A stretch of 37,500 bases of DNA from assembly GCA_030426465.1 (NCBI GenBank), contig JAUHYK010000037.1, positions 1 to 37,500 on the forward strand. Direction: 5' to 3'. The notes below the pieces were generated by a model, which did not search any database, was not told the DNA's origin, and worked only from the letters and a program-made list of their open reading frames with translations. The position numbers and the translations under genes are program-made. The stretch's first letter is position 1. Every line of letters starts with the position of its first letter. Shown in pieces: positions 23,580 through 32,173 of this stretch. Source of the DNA: Alphaproteobacteria bacterium. Lineage in GTDB: Bacteria > Pseudomonadota > Alphaproteobacteria > Caulobacterales > Parvularculaceae.

Positions 23580-24511
23580 GCGTTTACTGCGAGAAAGCTG
23601 ATATAAGCGGCGTAACCGAGAACCAGAAAGGCGCCCTCCCAGCGTTCGATGCGGTTACGGGTGATGGCGAAAAGAATCAGAGCCGTCGTCGCCGCCGCCA
23701 TGACCCAGTTGTCGAAGCGGATGATGGCGAAGGGCGCCGAGACCGGGTGAATAAGAGCGGTGGCGCCAAGAATGCCCAGGATATTGTAGATATTCGAACC
23801 GACGATGTTGCCGAAGGCGAGATCGCTTTTACCCCGCAGGCTCGCAACGACTGAAGTCACAAGTTCCGGCAGCGATGTCCCGACCGCAACGAGAGTGAGG
23901 CCGATCAGCGTTTCGGAGACATTGAACGCTGTCGCGATACCGACAGCGCCGGTGACGAGTAACTTGGCGCCGACGATGAGTAGGCCAAGCCCTACAATGG
24001 CATAGGCGAGAGACGGAATGACCGGGCGGCGCGCCTCATGGGGAATGTCGAGAAGCTGAGCCTGTGCTGCTCGCTTTTCGGTCATGTAGGCAAAAGCGAT
24101 ATAGACCGCCAAAGCGGCGACAAAGGCGCCGCCTGCGATGCGCCCATATTCGCCGGTCGTGGAGACCCCGATAGCGGCGAGTGTTGAAAAGGCGAGCGCC
24201 GGCGCATCGCGTCGAAACCCGCCAGCGTCGACCGGCACAGGGGCGATCAAGGCTGCAATCCCAAGGATCAGGAGGATGTTGGCGATGTTCGATCCGACGA
24301 CATTACCCACTGCGACTCCCGGTGACCCGGCAAAGGCAGCGCTAACGCTCGACACCAGTTCCGGAGCGGACGTGCCAAATCCCACCAGTGTAACGCCGAT
24401 CAGGAGTTCGGAGAGACCGAACCGTCGGGCGAGGGCTGTTGCGCCGCGAATGAGGGCCTCCGCGCCAAGCGTTAACAGAACCAGGCCAATGGCGATGAAC
24501 AGCCAGGACAT
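23576..24511 (-). CDS. CaCA-family calcium/sodium antiporter (YrbG-like)
   Basis: A 311-residue cation antiporter of the inner membrane with ten or so TM helices in two inverted repeats. The alpha-1 repeat has VGFGTSAPELVSSVSAAFAG and GNVVGSNIANILLILG; the alpha-2 repeat has VAVGTSLPELVTSVVASLRG and GNIVGSNIYNILGILG. The Glu of each PEL and the Asn/Ser in GSNI are ion ligands. The start at Met 24511 begins TM1 directly (MSWLFIAIGLVLL). ATG 24544 would add eleven residues; neither start has a clear ribosome site. Ion specificity (Ca2+ or other) is inferred from YrbG and not proven. Confidence 0.92.
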   Translation of the reverse strand: MSWLFIAIGLVLLTLGAEALIRGATALARRFGLSELLIGVTLVGFGTSAPELVSSVSAAFAGSPGVAVGNVVGSNIANILLILGIAALIAPVPVDAGGFRRDAPALAFSTLAAIGVSTTGEYGRIAGGAFVAALAVYIAFAYMTEKRAAQAQLLDIPHEARRPVIPSLAYAIVGLGLLIVGAKLLVTGAVGIATAFNVSETLIGLTLVAVGTSLPELVTSVVASLRGKSDLAFGNIVGSNIYNILGILGATALIHPVSAPFAIIRFDNWVMAAATTALILFAITRNRIERWEGAFLVLGYAAYISFLAVNA

Positions 24512-24610
24512 AAGGAAAAACCCCGGGAAGACTGGCAGAGGCATATAAGGCGCCGCCGCCGTTTCGCCAGTGGGGATTAAGTCGTACGGAAATTATTTTT
24601 AAGAACGGGC

Positions 24611-24904
24611 CTATTTTTCTCTCAGGCGCTCTTCTTCATATTGAATGCCCCAACCGATAATAAGTCGCCAGAGGGCTTCAGCCATTTCCGGGGGCATGCC
24701 GGCGATTTCAGCGCGCGATTTAACTTTTTCGATGACGTCGCGGTTACGCCAAGGCACAGAGGCTTCCGCCGCCGAGCGCTTGAACACCCAGGCCCGGTCC
24801 ACATAGGTCCAGCGCTCGGAAAGGAGATCGACAAGCGCCTGATCGACCCTGTCGATCTCGGCGCGAACTTGCTCCATTGTTTCGCATTCAGCAGCTTTCT
24901 TCAT
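24611..24904 (-). CDS. Chorismate mutase (AroQ type)
   Basis: A 97-residue all-helical AroQ protein converting chorismate to prephenate, or possibly a PchB-like relative. VRAEIDRVDQALVDLLSERWTY is the first helix. Arg14, Arg31 and Lys42 fall in register with E. coli residues Arg11, Arg28 and Lys39 (offset +3). PWRNRDVIEKV and the C-terminal LWRLIIGWGIQYEE complete the fold. It is monofunctional, without a fused prephenate dehydratase or dehydrogenase, and has no signal peptide, so it is cytosolic. A GGGGA sequence lies upstream of the start. The ABC-F gene upstream on the same strand ends 65 bases away. Confidence 0.87.
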   Translation of the reverse strand: MKKAAECETMEQVRAEIDRVDQALVDLLSERWTYVDRAWVFKRSAAEASVPWRNRDVIEKVKSRAEIAGMPPEMAEALWRLIIGWGIQYEEERLREK

Positions 24905-24969
24905 TTCTCAATCCCCAAAAACTCACAAGGCCAGAATGCCAAGTCCCGGCGCCTTTCGCAAATCCCGGC

Positions 24970-26853
24970 TCATGTTTCCGCCTTCGCTTCTTCATAGGCT
25001 TCAAGCGCCGCAAGCCAGTCGGTCTCGGTTTTGTCGATGGCGGCGATAAGGGCCGCACGTTCTTTTTGCAGTTTGGTCGCGCGGGCGAGGCTTTTTTCAT
25101 AAAGCCCGGGCTCGGCGAGGGCCTCGTCAAGGCGGGTGAGCGTGTCGTTGAGTTTTTCAAGGCGCGCTTCGGCGTCATCGGCGGACTTTTTCAGGGGTTG
25201 GAGTGCAAGGCGCGCGTCAGCGGCGTTCTTGCGCGCAATTTCCTTTTCATTCACGGCGGGTTTGCCGCCGCCTTCCTTCGGCGCTGTCTTGTTGGCTGCG
25301 AGAACGAGTTCGCGATAATCAGAAAGGTCGCCATCATAGGGCGCGGCCTGACCATTATTGACCAGCCACAACCGATCAGCGACCGCAGAGGCGAGGTGTG
25401 CGTCATGAGTAATGAGAAGGACGGCGCCCTGAAAATCGTTGAGGGCCTCAATCAGCGCTTCGCGCGCGCCCATATCGAGGTGGTTTGTGGGTTCGTCGAG
25501 AATCAGGAGATGGGCGCCGTGGAAAGTGATTAGTCCGAGCAGTAATCGCGCCTTTTCCCCGCCCGAAAGTTTTTCAACTTTCGTATCAGCCTTCTCAGGC
25601 CCAAAGCCCAGCCGCGCCGTGGCCGATCGTGTTTCTGCTTCAGTGGCGTCGGGGATCAGCTCTCGTACATGATCATAGGCGGAGTTTTTGGGTTTTAATT
25701 CATCCAGCTGATGTTGGGCGAAATAGGCGATCTGAAGTTTTTTGTGCTTGAAAATATTGCCAGTAAGCGGCGGCAGCCGCCCGGACATAGCTTTCACAAG
25801 CGTAGACTTGCCTTCGCCATTGGGGCCAAGGATCGCGATGCGGTCGTCATGGTCAAGGCGCAAGTTTACTTTCCGAAGGATCGGTTTTCCTTCTTCATAG
25901 CCGAGGTCGGCGTCAACCACGCGAATGATAGGCGGCGCCATGGGCTTTGGGTTCGGAAAGTGAAACGGAACCATGCGTTCTGAAATAGGTTCGGCGACTT
26001 CCTCGAGCCGTTCAAGCATCTTGATACGGCTTTGCGCCTGTTTTGCCTTTGAGGCTTTTGCACGGAAACGATCTACAAAAGCTTGCATGTGCCGCCGCCG
26101 CGATTCCTGCCGCGCCTTGAAGGAGGCGGCCTGCGCGCGCGCTTCGGCGCGCTTGCGTTCATAGCTGTCAAAGCCGCCTGTATGCACGGACAGCTTGCCC
26201 CCTTCCAGCGCCATGATGTGTGTCACTGCGTTGTTCAACAGCGAGCGGTCGTGAGACACGATTAGCGTCGTGTATGGATAACGGCGCAGATAGGTTTCGA
26301 GCCAGATCGTTCCTTCCAAATCGAGATAGTTGGTCGGTTCGTCGAGGAGCAAAAGGTCCGGCGCAGAAAACAGCACGCCGGCAAGCGCCACGCGCATCCG
26401 CCATCCGCCTGAAAATTCCGAGCATGCGCGTTTCTGGTCGCTTGCGGAAAAGCCGAGCCCCGAAAGAATAGCGCCGGCTCGCGCCTCCGCGGAATGCGCT
26501 TCAATATCAGCGAGGCGGGTCTGAATCTCGGCGATGCGATGGGGGTCGGTTGCGATTTCCGCCTCGGCGATCAGCGCCGCGCGTTCTTTGTCCTGTTCCA
26601 ATACTGTATCGAGAAGCGAGACGTCGGAGGAGGGGGCTTCCTGTTCGACGGAGCCCATGCGTCGGTTCTTGCGGATCGAGATTTCGTCGCCGCCCGTATA
26701 GATCTCGCCTTTGATAATTCGGAAGAGCGTAGATTTACCTGAGCCGTTGGCCCCGACAAAGCCCACTTTCCATCCGTCCGAGATCGCCGCCGTCGCCTGG
26801 TCGAACAGGGCGCGGCCTTCGATACTATAAGTTAGATCGTTTACATGCAGCAT
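24970..26853 (-). CDS. ABC-F ATPase (YheS/Uup type)
   Basis: A 627-residue soluble protein with two ABC domains and no membrane segment. Walker A motifs are GANGSGKST (first) and GPNGEGKST (second). The signatures are FSGGWRMRVALA and LSGGEKARLLLGL, and the Walker B regions end in LLLDEPTN and LILDEPTN. The linker of about 80 residues (EARAQAASFKARQESRRR...) is the P-site interaction motif of ribosome-acting ABC-F proteins. A C-terminal coiled coil (about 545-620, LEKLNDTLTRLDEALAEPG) recalls Uup/YheS. The FSGGWRMR and LSGGEKAR pair favours the YheS branch. Likely role: rescue or quality control of ribosomes. A resistance role is not indicated. Confidence 0.9.
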   Translation of the reverse strand: MLHVNDLTYSIEGRALFDQATAAISDGWKVGFVGANGSGKSTLFRIIKGEIYTGGDEISIRKNRRMGSVEQEAPSSDVSLLDTVLEQDKERAALIAEAEIATDPHRIAEIQTRLADIEAHSAEARAGAILSGLGFSASDQKRACSEFSGGWRMRVALAGVLFSAPDLLLLDEPTNYLDLEGTIWLETYLRRYPYTTLIVSHDRSLLNNAVTHIMALEGGKLSVHTGGFDSYERKRAEARAQAASFKARQESRRRHMQAFVDRFRAKASKAKQAQSRIKMLERLEEVAEPISERMVPFHFPNPKPMAPPIIRVVDADLGYEEGKPILRKVNLRLDHDDRIAILGPNGEGKSTLVKAMSGRLPPLTGNIFKHKKLQIAYFAQHQLDELKPKNSAYDHVRELIPDATEAETRSATARLGFGPEKADTKVEKLSGGEKARLLLGLITFHGAHLLILDEPTNHLDMGAREALIEALNDFQGAVLLITHDAHLASAVADRLWLVNNGQAAPYDGDLSDYRELVLAANKTAPKEGGGKPAVNEKEIARKNAADARLALQPLKKSADDAEARLEKLNDTLTRLDEALAEPGLYEKSLARATKLQKERAALIAAIDKTETDWLAALEAYEEAKAET

Positions 26854-26902
26854 GGCGGGCGGCTTTTAGCCTCGCCATGGTGCAAGGGAAAGACCCGGCC
26901 GG

Positions 26903-27637
26903 CTATTGTGTATTGGAGACGGCGCATTTTTCGGCTGTTGCGCGAAACTTGGCGACAGCCTCAATCGGCGGGACGGGGTAGAGATCAAGAAACGTCTGTT
27001 GGTCGCCTACGCCAAACACGACCTCATCATAATGATAAGTGTAAGTATTGTCCTTGTGCGTAATGATCACCGTATAGGGCGCCGTGCGCCCGGAGGCGGT
27101 TCCGCGCCAGTCGCCATAGGCGATTTTGAGGGGCGTTTCTCCGGGCAGACTCAAGATCAGGCCAAGGGGCTTGCCATTGTCATCAAGAATGATCGCCGCC
27201 GCGCCGCCTTCAGGATAGAAACCCTTACGTCCGTCATGGAGCTTGCCTTCAAATGGGATGCCTTTAACGCCTTCAATGTTGGACATAATAGCGTCGAAAT
27301 GGAAGGCGAGAGCATGGAACTGGTGGCCGAGAATGAAACGGCGCTCATCATCGCCGCCCAAGACCGCACCGCCTTCCGTCAGGCTCCATACAAAAGGTCC
27401 TTCAATCGCCATCAGCGCCGGTGTTTGGGTGACAAAGCGCGCCGCAGTTTCTGAAGGTGTGCGGTAATAGGTTTCAACACGATAGGCAGATCCGTAGGAC
27501 GTCGTGACCTCGGCGGCGGTGACGATGGTTTCGCTAAGAGCGGTCTCGCTGTCACAGGGCTGGCTCTGCGCGGCTGTGGTTGAAATGTAAAAAGGGGTGA
27601 CCGCCAGACAGGCGGCGAAAACGAACAGAAACTGCAT
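26903..27637 (-). CDS. Secreted protein of unknown function
   Basis: A 244-residue protein with a signal peptide (MQFLFVFAACLAVTPFYISTTAAQ) and probable cleavage after AQS. The mature domain is beta-rich with alternating patterns: AYRVETYYRTPSETAARFV, ALAFHFDAIMSN, IILDDNGKPLGLILSLP, YTYHYDEVVFGVGDQ. Two cysteines (one near the mature N-terminus, one at the C-terminus in EKCAVSN) could form a disulfide. No family is recognised. It is transcribed toward the ABC-F gene with a 49-base gap and no obvious terminator, so co-transcription is possible. It lies divergent from the 399-residue membrane protein. Confidence 0.78.
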   Translation of the reverse strand: MQFLFVFAACLAVTPFYISTTAAQSQPCDSETALSETIVTAAEVTTSYGSAYRVETYYRTPSETAARFVTQTPALMAIEGPFVWSLTEGGAVLGGDDERRFILGHQFHALAFHFDAIMSNIEGVKGIPFEGKLHDGRKGFYPEGGAAAIILDDNGKPLGLILSLPGETPLKIAYGDWRGTASGRTAPYTVIITHKDNTYTYHYDEVVFGVGDQQTFLDLYPVPPIEAVAKFRATAEKCAVSNTQ

Positions 27638-27709
27638 AGACTGATCATCGTCCCTGGCATGCTTTTACGCAATCTTTTTCGCCAGTGCGGGATCAAAAAG
27701 AAAATTCGC

Positions 27710-27794
27710 GTGAACATTGTATTTTTCGTTCACTCTGCTTGCATTCATTTGTGAAACATTTGTTGCGACTGCGCTTTCCGATTGAATAAAGCGC
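27710..27794 (+). promoter_or_regulatory. Two inverted repeats upstream of an orphan membrane-protein gene
   Basis: GTGAAC (27710-27715) and GTTCAC (27728-27733) form a dyad with a 12-base spacer. GCGCTTT (27771-27777) and AAAGCGC (27788-27794) form a perfect 7-bp stem with a 10-base loop, 44 bases before the start at 27839. A weak TTGCGA box (27763-27768) with AATAAA (27785-27790) would place a promoter across the second dyad. The whole spacer 27638-27838 is AT-richer than its neighbours. Confidence 0.4.
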
Positions 27795-27838
27795 AATGAG
27801 TTCCCAACTTTCAAAGGAAAAAGAGAGGAGGGAAGGTA

Positions 27839-29038
27839 ATGTTTGGACGTATCATCAATATACTGATTATGCCGTTTCGCGGGCTGGGGAGATTGTTCAA
27901 AAGAGGGGTTAAGGATGCGCGGTCCGCAGGCCGTACAGCCGCCAATGCAGGAGGCGCCATTGTCGCAAGCGCCGCCGGAGCGGATCTTTTGGAGGAAGAA
28001 TATCTTGAAGAACCGCCATCTGGTGTTGAGGCGGCGCTATTCAAACAACTACCGCGCCCTCGATTGACGGAGAAGGCTGCATCAGAGCTGACGCTCGAAC
28101 AGGCGGTTGCATATGCAAATGATGCAAAGTCCTTTTACCGCTACGGCTTCCCTATTTTCGCCCGCGGCGACTTTTTCTATGAAGAGGTGGAGCAGGAATA
28201 TCTGAATACGGCGCTCGGTTTCGACAAGGACAGTATCGATAAGCGCTTTCTTGAGGTGACAACGCTATTTCGCAAAACGCTAAACGACAATACGCGCGGC
28301 ATGCTGCTCTATTGGCCACCACTGATGTTCGCTTTGTTTTTCGGCGCGGCCTATATATTGCAGCGCTCGGGCGCCCCGGCGCCTTTCGCGACACTTATGA
28401 AGCCTGCGAGCGCCGGCGCCGTCTGGTTTGTGCTTGCGGCTCTTGCTGGGCTGGCCATTGCTTTTCTTATCTATTCATGGCCTTACAAGGTTGTGCAGCA
28501 ACGTAACCTTTTGAATCTCGACAATTACATCACGTCGAAATTCGCACGCATCAACAACAACTTTCAGGTCTCAAAGCGTCGCGCCCTGAATGTGGAACGT
28601 GACAAGCGCATGGGGCAGCGCGAAGAACTAAAAGATGAAGCGGGCTCATGGACGCTTTCCTATCATTGGTTCGCCATGCGGTTGTTTCTGTGTGAGCTGG
28701 TGCTGCGCAACAAATTTTACCAAATGCGTCGGAATACGACGCTTTACTGGGTTGGCGGACTGGCGCTTGGCGTCGGCGCCTTTGGCGCGCTGGCGGCGCT
28801 GATGGCGGCGGGAGGCGCATCGCTCCAGTCTATCGGCGTTATGACCGCCGCCGCGCTCATCTATCTTGCGCTGACGGCGACAATTCTGCGCGGCGCCACG
28901 TCAATGATGTTTAACGTCGTTGAATCTAATGAGTGGAGCCGGTTTTATATTGCAGATCTCGACTCAACGATCCGCGATCATGTGGGTGAGGACAAATTGC
29001 AGATCGTCACTTTCCGTGATCGCAACCGGATGGAGTAA
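27839..29038 (+). CDS. Orphan four-TM membrane protein with an amphipathic N-terminus
   Basis: A 399-residue protein that I do not recognise. The first 40 residues (MFGRIINILIMPFRGLGRLFKR...) form a basic amphipathic helix. An acidic stretch (LLEEEYLEEPPSG, 50-62) follows, then a soluble helical part containing DAKSFYRYGFPIFARGDFFYEE. TM pairs lie at about 155-175 and 193-213, and at 303-325 and 332-352. Between the pairs is a basic region, KFARINNNFQVSKRRALNVERDKR. The C-terminal tail is soluble (EWSRFYIADLDSTIRDHVG). A strong ribosome site (GAGGAGGGAAGG) precedes the start. It is a single-gene unit flanked by divergent and convergent genes, with two dyads upstream. Confidence 0.85.
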   Translation: MFGRIINILIMPFRGLGRLFKRGVKDARSAGRTAANAGGAIVASAAGADLLEEEYLEEPPSGVEAALFKQLPRPRLTEKAASELTLEQAVAYANDAKSFYRYGFPIFARGDFFYEEVEQEYLNTALGFDKDSIDKRFLEVTTLFRKTLNDNTRGMLLYWPPLMFALFFGAAYILQRSGAPAPFATLMKPASAGAVWFVLAALAGLAIAFLIYSWPYKVVQQRNLLNLDNYITSKFARINNNFQVSKRRALNVERDKRMGQREELKDEAGSWTLSYHWFAMRLFLCELVLRNKFYQMRRNTTLYWVGGLALGVGAFGALAALMAAGGASLQSIGVMTAAALIYLALTATILRGATSMMFNVVESNEWSRFYIADLDSTIRDHVGEDKLQIVTFRDRNRME

Positions 29039-29061
29039 CGGGTCCCCCTAGGTGCGTCTTC

Positions 29062-29544
29062 TTAGTGGTTGGAATGCCCGGCGGCGTCCACCCGCGAACG
29101 CACCTCAAACATCAGGTTGAGGGGCTCGGCGTTTTCGAATTCAAGCGTGAGTGCGGCCTCCTCGCCCTCTTCTAGGGGGCCGGTGAGGCCGATCAGCATG
29201 ATGTGCGCGCCGCCTGGAGCGAGTTCAGTCTTTTCGTGGGCCGGCAATTCCAGGCCGCCCTCCGCCGGGGCCATGCTCGCAACGCCGTCTTCACTCATTC
29301 GGGTGACATGAACTTCCGCGGCGCCTGCATCGTCAAATCGCGCGGCGATCAGGCGGTCTGCCGTGTCCCCGCCATTGCAGAGCTCAACATAAGCGGCGCT
29401 CATTGGGCTGCCTTCACCCGCGGCCCGGACCCATGCATTGCTGGCGATGATTTCATCGCCGGCGCACGCCGTGGTCGTCTCCTGCTGGGTGCAGGCGGTG
29501 AGGAGGGCAAGTGCGGAGAAGGGGACGATGCGAAAGATGTGCAT
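29062..29544 (-). CDS. PCu(A)C-type periplasmic copper chaperone, lipoprotein
   Basis: A 160-residue copper chaperone. From ATG 29544 the signal peptide MHIFRIVPFSALALLTAC has a lipobox with Cys18, so it is membrane-tethered. The PCu(A)C domain includes NAWVRAAGEGSPMSAAY, AAEVHVTRMSEDGVASM (His79, Met91) and LAPGGAHIMLIGL (His114, Met116), the expected Cu(I) ligands. The family delivers copper to cytochrome oxidase, often with ScoI. The C-terminus ends in His-rich GHSNH. The frame extends to 29652 but TGGAGC before ATG 29544 and the signal peptide fix the start. No oxidase or Sco gene is nearby. Confidence 0.9.
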   Translation of the reverse strand: MHIFRIVPFSALALLTACTQQETTTACAGDEIIASNAWVRAAGEGSPMSAAYVELCNGGDTADRLIAARFDDAGAAEVHVTRMSEDGVASMAPAEGGLELPAHEKTELAPGGAHIMLIGLTGPLEEGEEAALTLEFENAEPLNLMFEVRSRVDAAGHSNH

Positions 29545-29641
29545 GATTGTGCTCCATTTTCTGTGAGTCGGCGTCGCTCGAAGCGGTTGGCGCCCGCAGC
29601 GGATAGGGTTAAGACGGGCTAAAGTAAAGGATAACAGCGTT

Positions 29642-29866
29642 ATGGATGCCACCGAAATCGCCCGCCTGCAGGACTATTTGCGGACCAAATTCAGCGTGCC
29701 CAACCTCACTATACGGGAGCGGGCTAACAAGGATGATTCGGCTGAGGTCTACTTGGGCGAAGAATTCATTGGCGTAATTTTTCGTGATGATGAAGATGGC
29801 GACGTTTCCTATGACTTCAATATGGCGATCCTCGAAATCGACCTGCCAGAACGGCCAACCAATTAA
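29642..29866 (+). CDS. DUF3126 family protein
   Basis: A 74-residue acidic protein matching the small DUF3126 family, which is largely restricted to Alphaproteobacteria. Diagnostic parts are LQDYLRTKFSVPNLTIRER and AEVYLGEEFIGVIFRDDEDGD, followed by SYDFNMAILEIDL at the end. It has no catalytic motif and its function is unknown. AAAGGA lies eleven bases before the ATG. It is divergent from the copper chaperone and ten bases upstream of the large membrane-protein gene, so these two are probably one transcript. Confidence 0.85.
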   Translation: MDATEIARLQDYLRTKFSVPNLTIRERANKDDSAEVYLGEEFIGVIFRDDEDGDVSYDFNMAILEIDLPERPTN

Positions 29867-29876
29867 GAGGTGACCT

Positions 29877-31298
29877 TTGCCCGGGGCGCCAACGGGGTTT
29901 GTCGGAAAGCTGTCTGCTGAACGTCCCTTGCTTGCGTCGGGCGTGATGGCGCTTGGTCTTGCAGTGTTGTGCGTGCTCGGCGCTCGCAGCCACCCCGGCG
30001 CTTTGAGTAGCGCCTTGATTCTTCGATTTTTGATCGCGGCGGGATTTATCGTTTGCGCACCAATGGCGCTGGCGGCGCTGACCCCGCACAGGCCCGTCAT
30101 GCGGGTTTTGTTTCTGGGGTTGATGGTCGTTTTCTGTGGGCTTTTGCTTGCCGCGGCTTTCGGCGCCCTGGATGCGCCGTTGCTAATGACCGCGCCGAAG
30201 GTGGCTGCAGGCGCCGCCGTGGGCTATTTTGCTTTTCTCGCCGTCCTGTCGCCCCTGACGCGCAGTACGTTGCGGCTCGGCGGCGTCGGGCCCATTGCCG
30301 CCGTCACCGGCGTCGCCGGCGGCATTGGATATCTTGCCCTTGAGAACCTCTTGGCCTCTCCTTTTAGTGGCGCGGTATCGGCCATCGCCATGACCGCCGG
30401 AGTCTGCGTCGGGGCGGGTGTCGGGGCGGACTACGCCCGACATTTTGCGAGGGGGCTGACACCACAAACAGCGGCGGCGTCGGCAGGTCATATGGCCATA
30501 GCGCCCGCTGCGTTCAGCGTGCTCGCGGCTGCGGCCTGGATGGTGATCGTCACCTTCAAAGCCAATTACGGCATGATTGGTTGGCGTGAGCTTGCGGCGG
30601 CGGGGGTCGAAGTCTTACTCGCTTCTGCGGCAGCGCTGGTGTTCGCCACAGCGGCGCTTGCCCTGATCCGGCCGAGCGAACAAGCAGCCGTCGAAGAGAA
30701 CCGGCGCCGTCAGCGTTTCGCTGAAAGCTGGCGGCCGTTTCGGCGGCGTCTTCCTGCTGCGACTGCATCGGCGGCGACGGCGATCGCCGGCGTTCTTGTT
30801 GTGGTTGCGCTGTTTGAGGTGGGGCTGGCCGAAGCACTGAGCTTCGGTGTTTTTCTGATTCTGATTCTTATTGCATCGGGGCTCTCCTTCGTTTCGGTGC
30901 GTACGAGCATTCTTATTACTGTCCTGCTTTTCGCAAGCACGGTTTTCGCGGGCTATGTCTACGCAGTCTTCGCCATGCAGGCGCCGCCAATGTCGGAGCG
31001 CTTTGCAGCGCTCACTTTGAGCGCCATTGCATTTTCACAACTGACGGTAAGCTGGCGCAATGCAGGCGATATCTGGCGTAATGCCCGCGACATCGCCCAG
31101 AATGCGATGTGCGACGGCTTGCGCCGTTTTGCAGTGGCTTTCGGAGCAGGGGGCGCCGCGATGGTCGCAGCGTCATACGCTTTTTCGTGGGAAGCGGGAG
31201 TTTCCGCCGCCACATATTTCGTAATTGTCGCCGGGATAGGTTTGTTTCTTGCGCCGTTTTTGATGGTCGCCTTGAGCGCTCAGTTGCAGCGATATTGA
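29877..31298 (+). CDS. Polytopic membrane protein of unknown function
   Basis: A 473-residue, very hydrophobic Ala/Gly/Val-rich protein with an estimated 12-14 TM helices. It starts with TTG 29877, supported by AGAGGTGA just upstream (29867-29873). A charged cytoplasmic loop lies at 265-292 (RPSEQAAVEENRRRQRFAES), dividing the protein into two halves. At 183-190 GADYARHF inside a TM border resembles the GxDYxxH motif of RND/MMPL TM4, but the large periplasmic loops of RND proteins are missing. A second polar loop (SWRNAGDIWRNARDIAQNAM) precedes the last two helices. No family is recognised with confidence. The stop abuts the stop of the convergent gene. Confidence 0.8.
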   Translation: MPGAPTGFVGKLSAERPLLASGVMALGLAVLCVLGARSHPGALSSALILRFLIAAGFIVCAPMALAALTPHRPVMRVLFLGLMVVFCGLLLAAAFGALDAPLLMTAPKVAAGAAVGYFAFLAVLSPLTRSTLRLGGVGPIAAVTGVAGGIGYLALENLLASPFSGAVSAIAMTAGVCVGAGVGADYARHFARGLTPQTAAASAGHMAIAPAAFSVLAAAAWMVIVTFKANYGMIGWRELAAAGVEVLLASAAALVFATAALALIRPSEQAAVEENRRRQRFAESWRPFRRRLPAATASAATAIAGVLVVVALFEVGLAEALSFGVFLILILIASGLSFVSVRTSILITVLLFASTVFAGYVYAVFAMQAPPMSERFAALTLSAIAFSQLTVSWRNAGDIWRNARDIAQNAMCDGLRRFAVAFGAGGAAMVAASYAFSWEAGVSAATYFVIVAGIGLFLAPFLMVALSAQLQRY

Positions 31299-32060
31299 TT
31301 ATTCGCCGGCTGTACGGGTCTGATCAAGGTCTGCAACGAATTCTTGCACAGCCGCATCGAGGGCTCGCCATTCCGGCAGATAGGGACGCTTGAAGCGATA
31401 GCTCACCTCGATCGTGTCGCCATATTCATATTCGCGCCAACATTCCGGGCTTGTAATCTCTTCTTTTTCCTTGAAGCAGAAGACGGCCGCTGTTTTGCCA
31501 TTGGCGTCGGCCCCAACAAACAGCTCGGTTTCTGCATAACCATTGGTGGGTACGTTGGAGCGTTGGTCCTTGAAAGTGAATTTGGTGAGCTGATAGGGCG
31601 TTCTGACGCCACGGGAGTCGACAGTCTGTGGCAGGTAGAGCCGATCAAAACGTTCAGCTTCGGTGAAAGCGGAGGCGCGTTTTGAAATGACAATATCGAT
31701 TCGCCGCGTATCCGGGGCGTTTTCGATAAATTCCTTGCGCTGGGCCGGGGTGTAGCCATTCATCGTTGGCCACAGGGCGTAAAGCACGACTTCGTCGCGT
31801 GCGCCGCCGCGCCGGGCGCGCGGATAGACGGTGAAATTGGCTGCGGGTGCGAATACGATGCCGCCAATTTCCACGCGGACCGGTTCTTCAGTGATCGCCG
31901 GGCTCGGCGTGTTGCCGGAAAAATCCTCAACGCTCGGGCCGACATAATAATATAGAAAGATGGCGCACAGGACGAGCGTCGCCAGAAAAATGCCGAGCGG
32001 GTAGCGCCAGCTTGATTCCTGTTTGATTTCCTCGCCGCCGAAACCGTATCCGTTACTCAT
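31299..32060 (-). CDS. Single-pass membrane protein of unknown function
   Basis: A 253-residue protein: a cytosolic N-terminus (MSNGYGFGGEEIKQESSWRY), one TM helix (about 21-42), and a periplasmic beta-rich domain. Visible segments of that domain are VRVEIGGIVFAPAANFTVYP, DEVVLYALWPTMNGYT, RRIDIVISKRASAFTEAERF and ETELFVGADANG. Two Cys (VFCFKEKEEITSPECW) may pair. The domain pattern suggests a periplasmic lipid- or peptide-binding role, but I recognise no family. AGGA lies about eight bases before the start. The gene begins 113 bases after phoH ends on the same strand, with a possible terminator between. Confidence 0.78.
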   Translation of the reverse strand: MSNGYGFGGEEIKQESSWRYPLGIFLATLVLCAIFLYYYVGPSVEDFSGNTPSPAITEEPVRVEIGGIVFAPAANFTVYPRARRGGARDEVVLYALWPTMNGYTPAQRKEFIENAPDTRRIDIVISKRASAFTEAERFDRLYLPQTVDSRGVRTPYQLTKFTFKDQRSNVPTNGYAETELFVGADANGKTAAVFCFKEKEEITSPECWREYEYGDTIEVSYRFKRPYLPEWRALDAAVQEFVADLDQTRTAGE

Positions 32061-32128
32061 GGGTCCAGTCCTGTAAATCGCAGAACGTGGTCATTAGCAC
32101 GGGGCGGCCGTGAGTAAAATGCAGGAAA

Positions 32129-32159
32129 GGCGCGCCCGGGCTCAGAGACCGGCCGCGCC
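32129..32159 (-). terminator. Possible weak terminator after phoH
   Basis: GGCGCG (32129-32134) pairs with CGCGCC (32154-32159), and inner CCGG (36-39) pairs with CCGG (49-52) across one mismatch. On the minus strand the stem is followed only by TTTCCTGCATTTT, so termination may be partial, allowing read-through into the gene starting at 32060. Confidence 0.4.
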
Positions 32160-32173
32160 CCTGAAATCCCCAT

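Noticed and set aside
29877-31298. Confident annotation of the 473-residue protein as an RND/MMPL transporter
   Set aside because: Only one short motif is similar, and the large periplasmic domains that define the family are missing.
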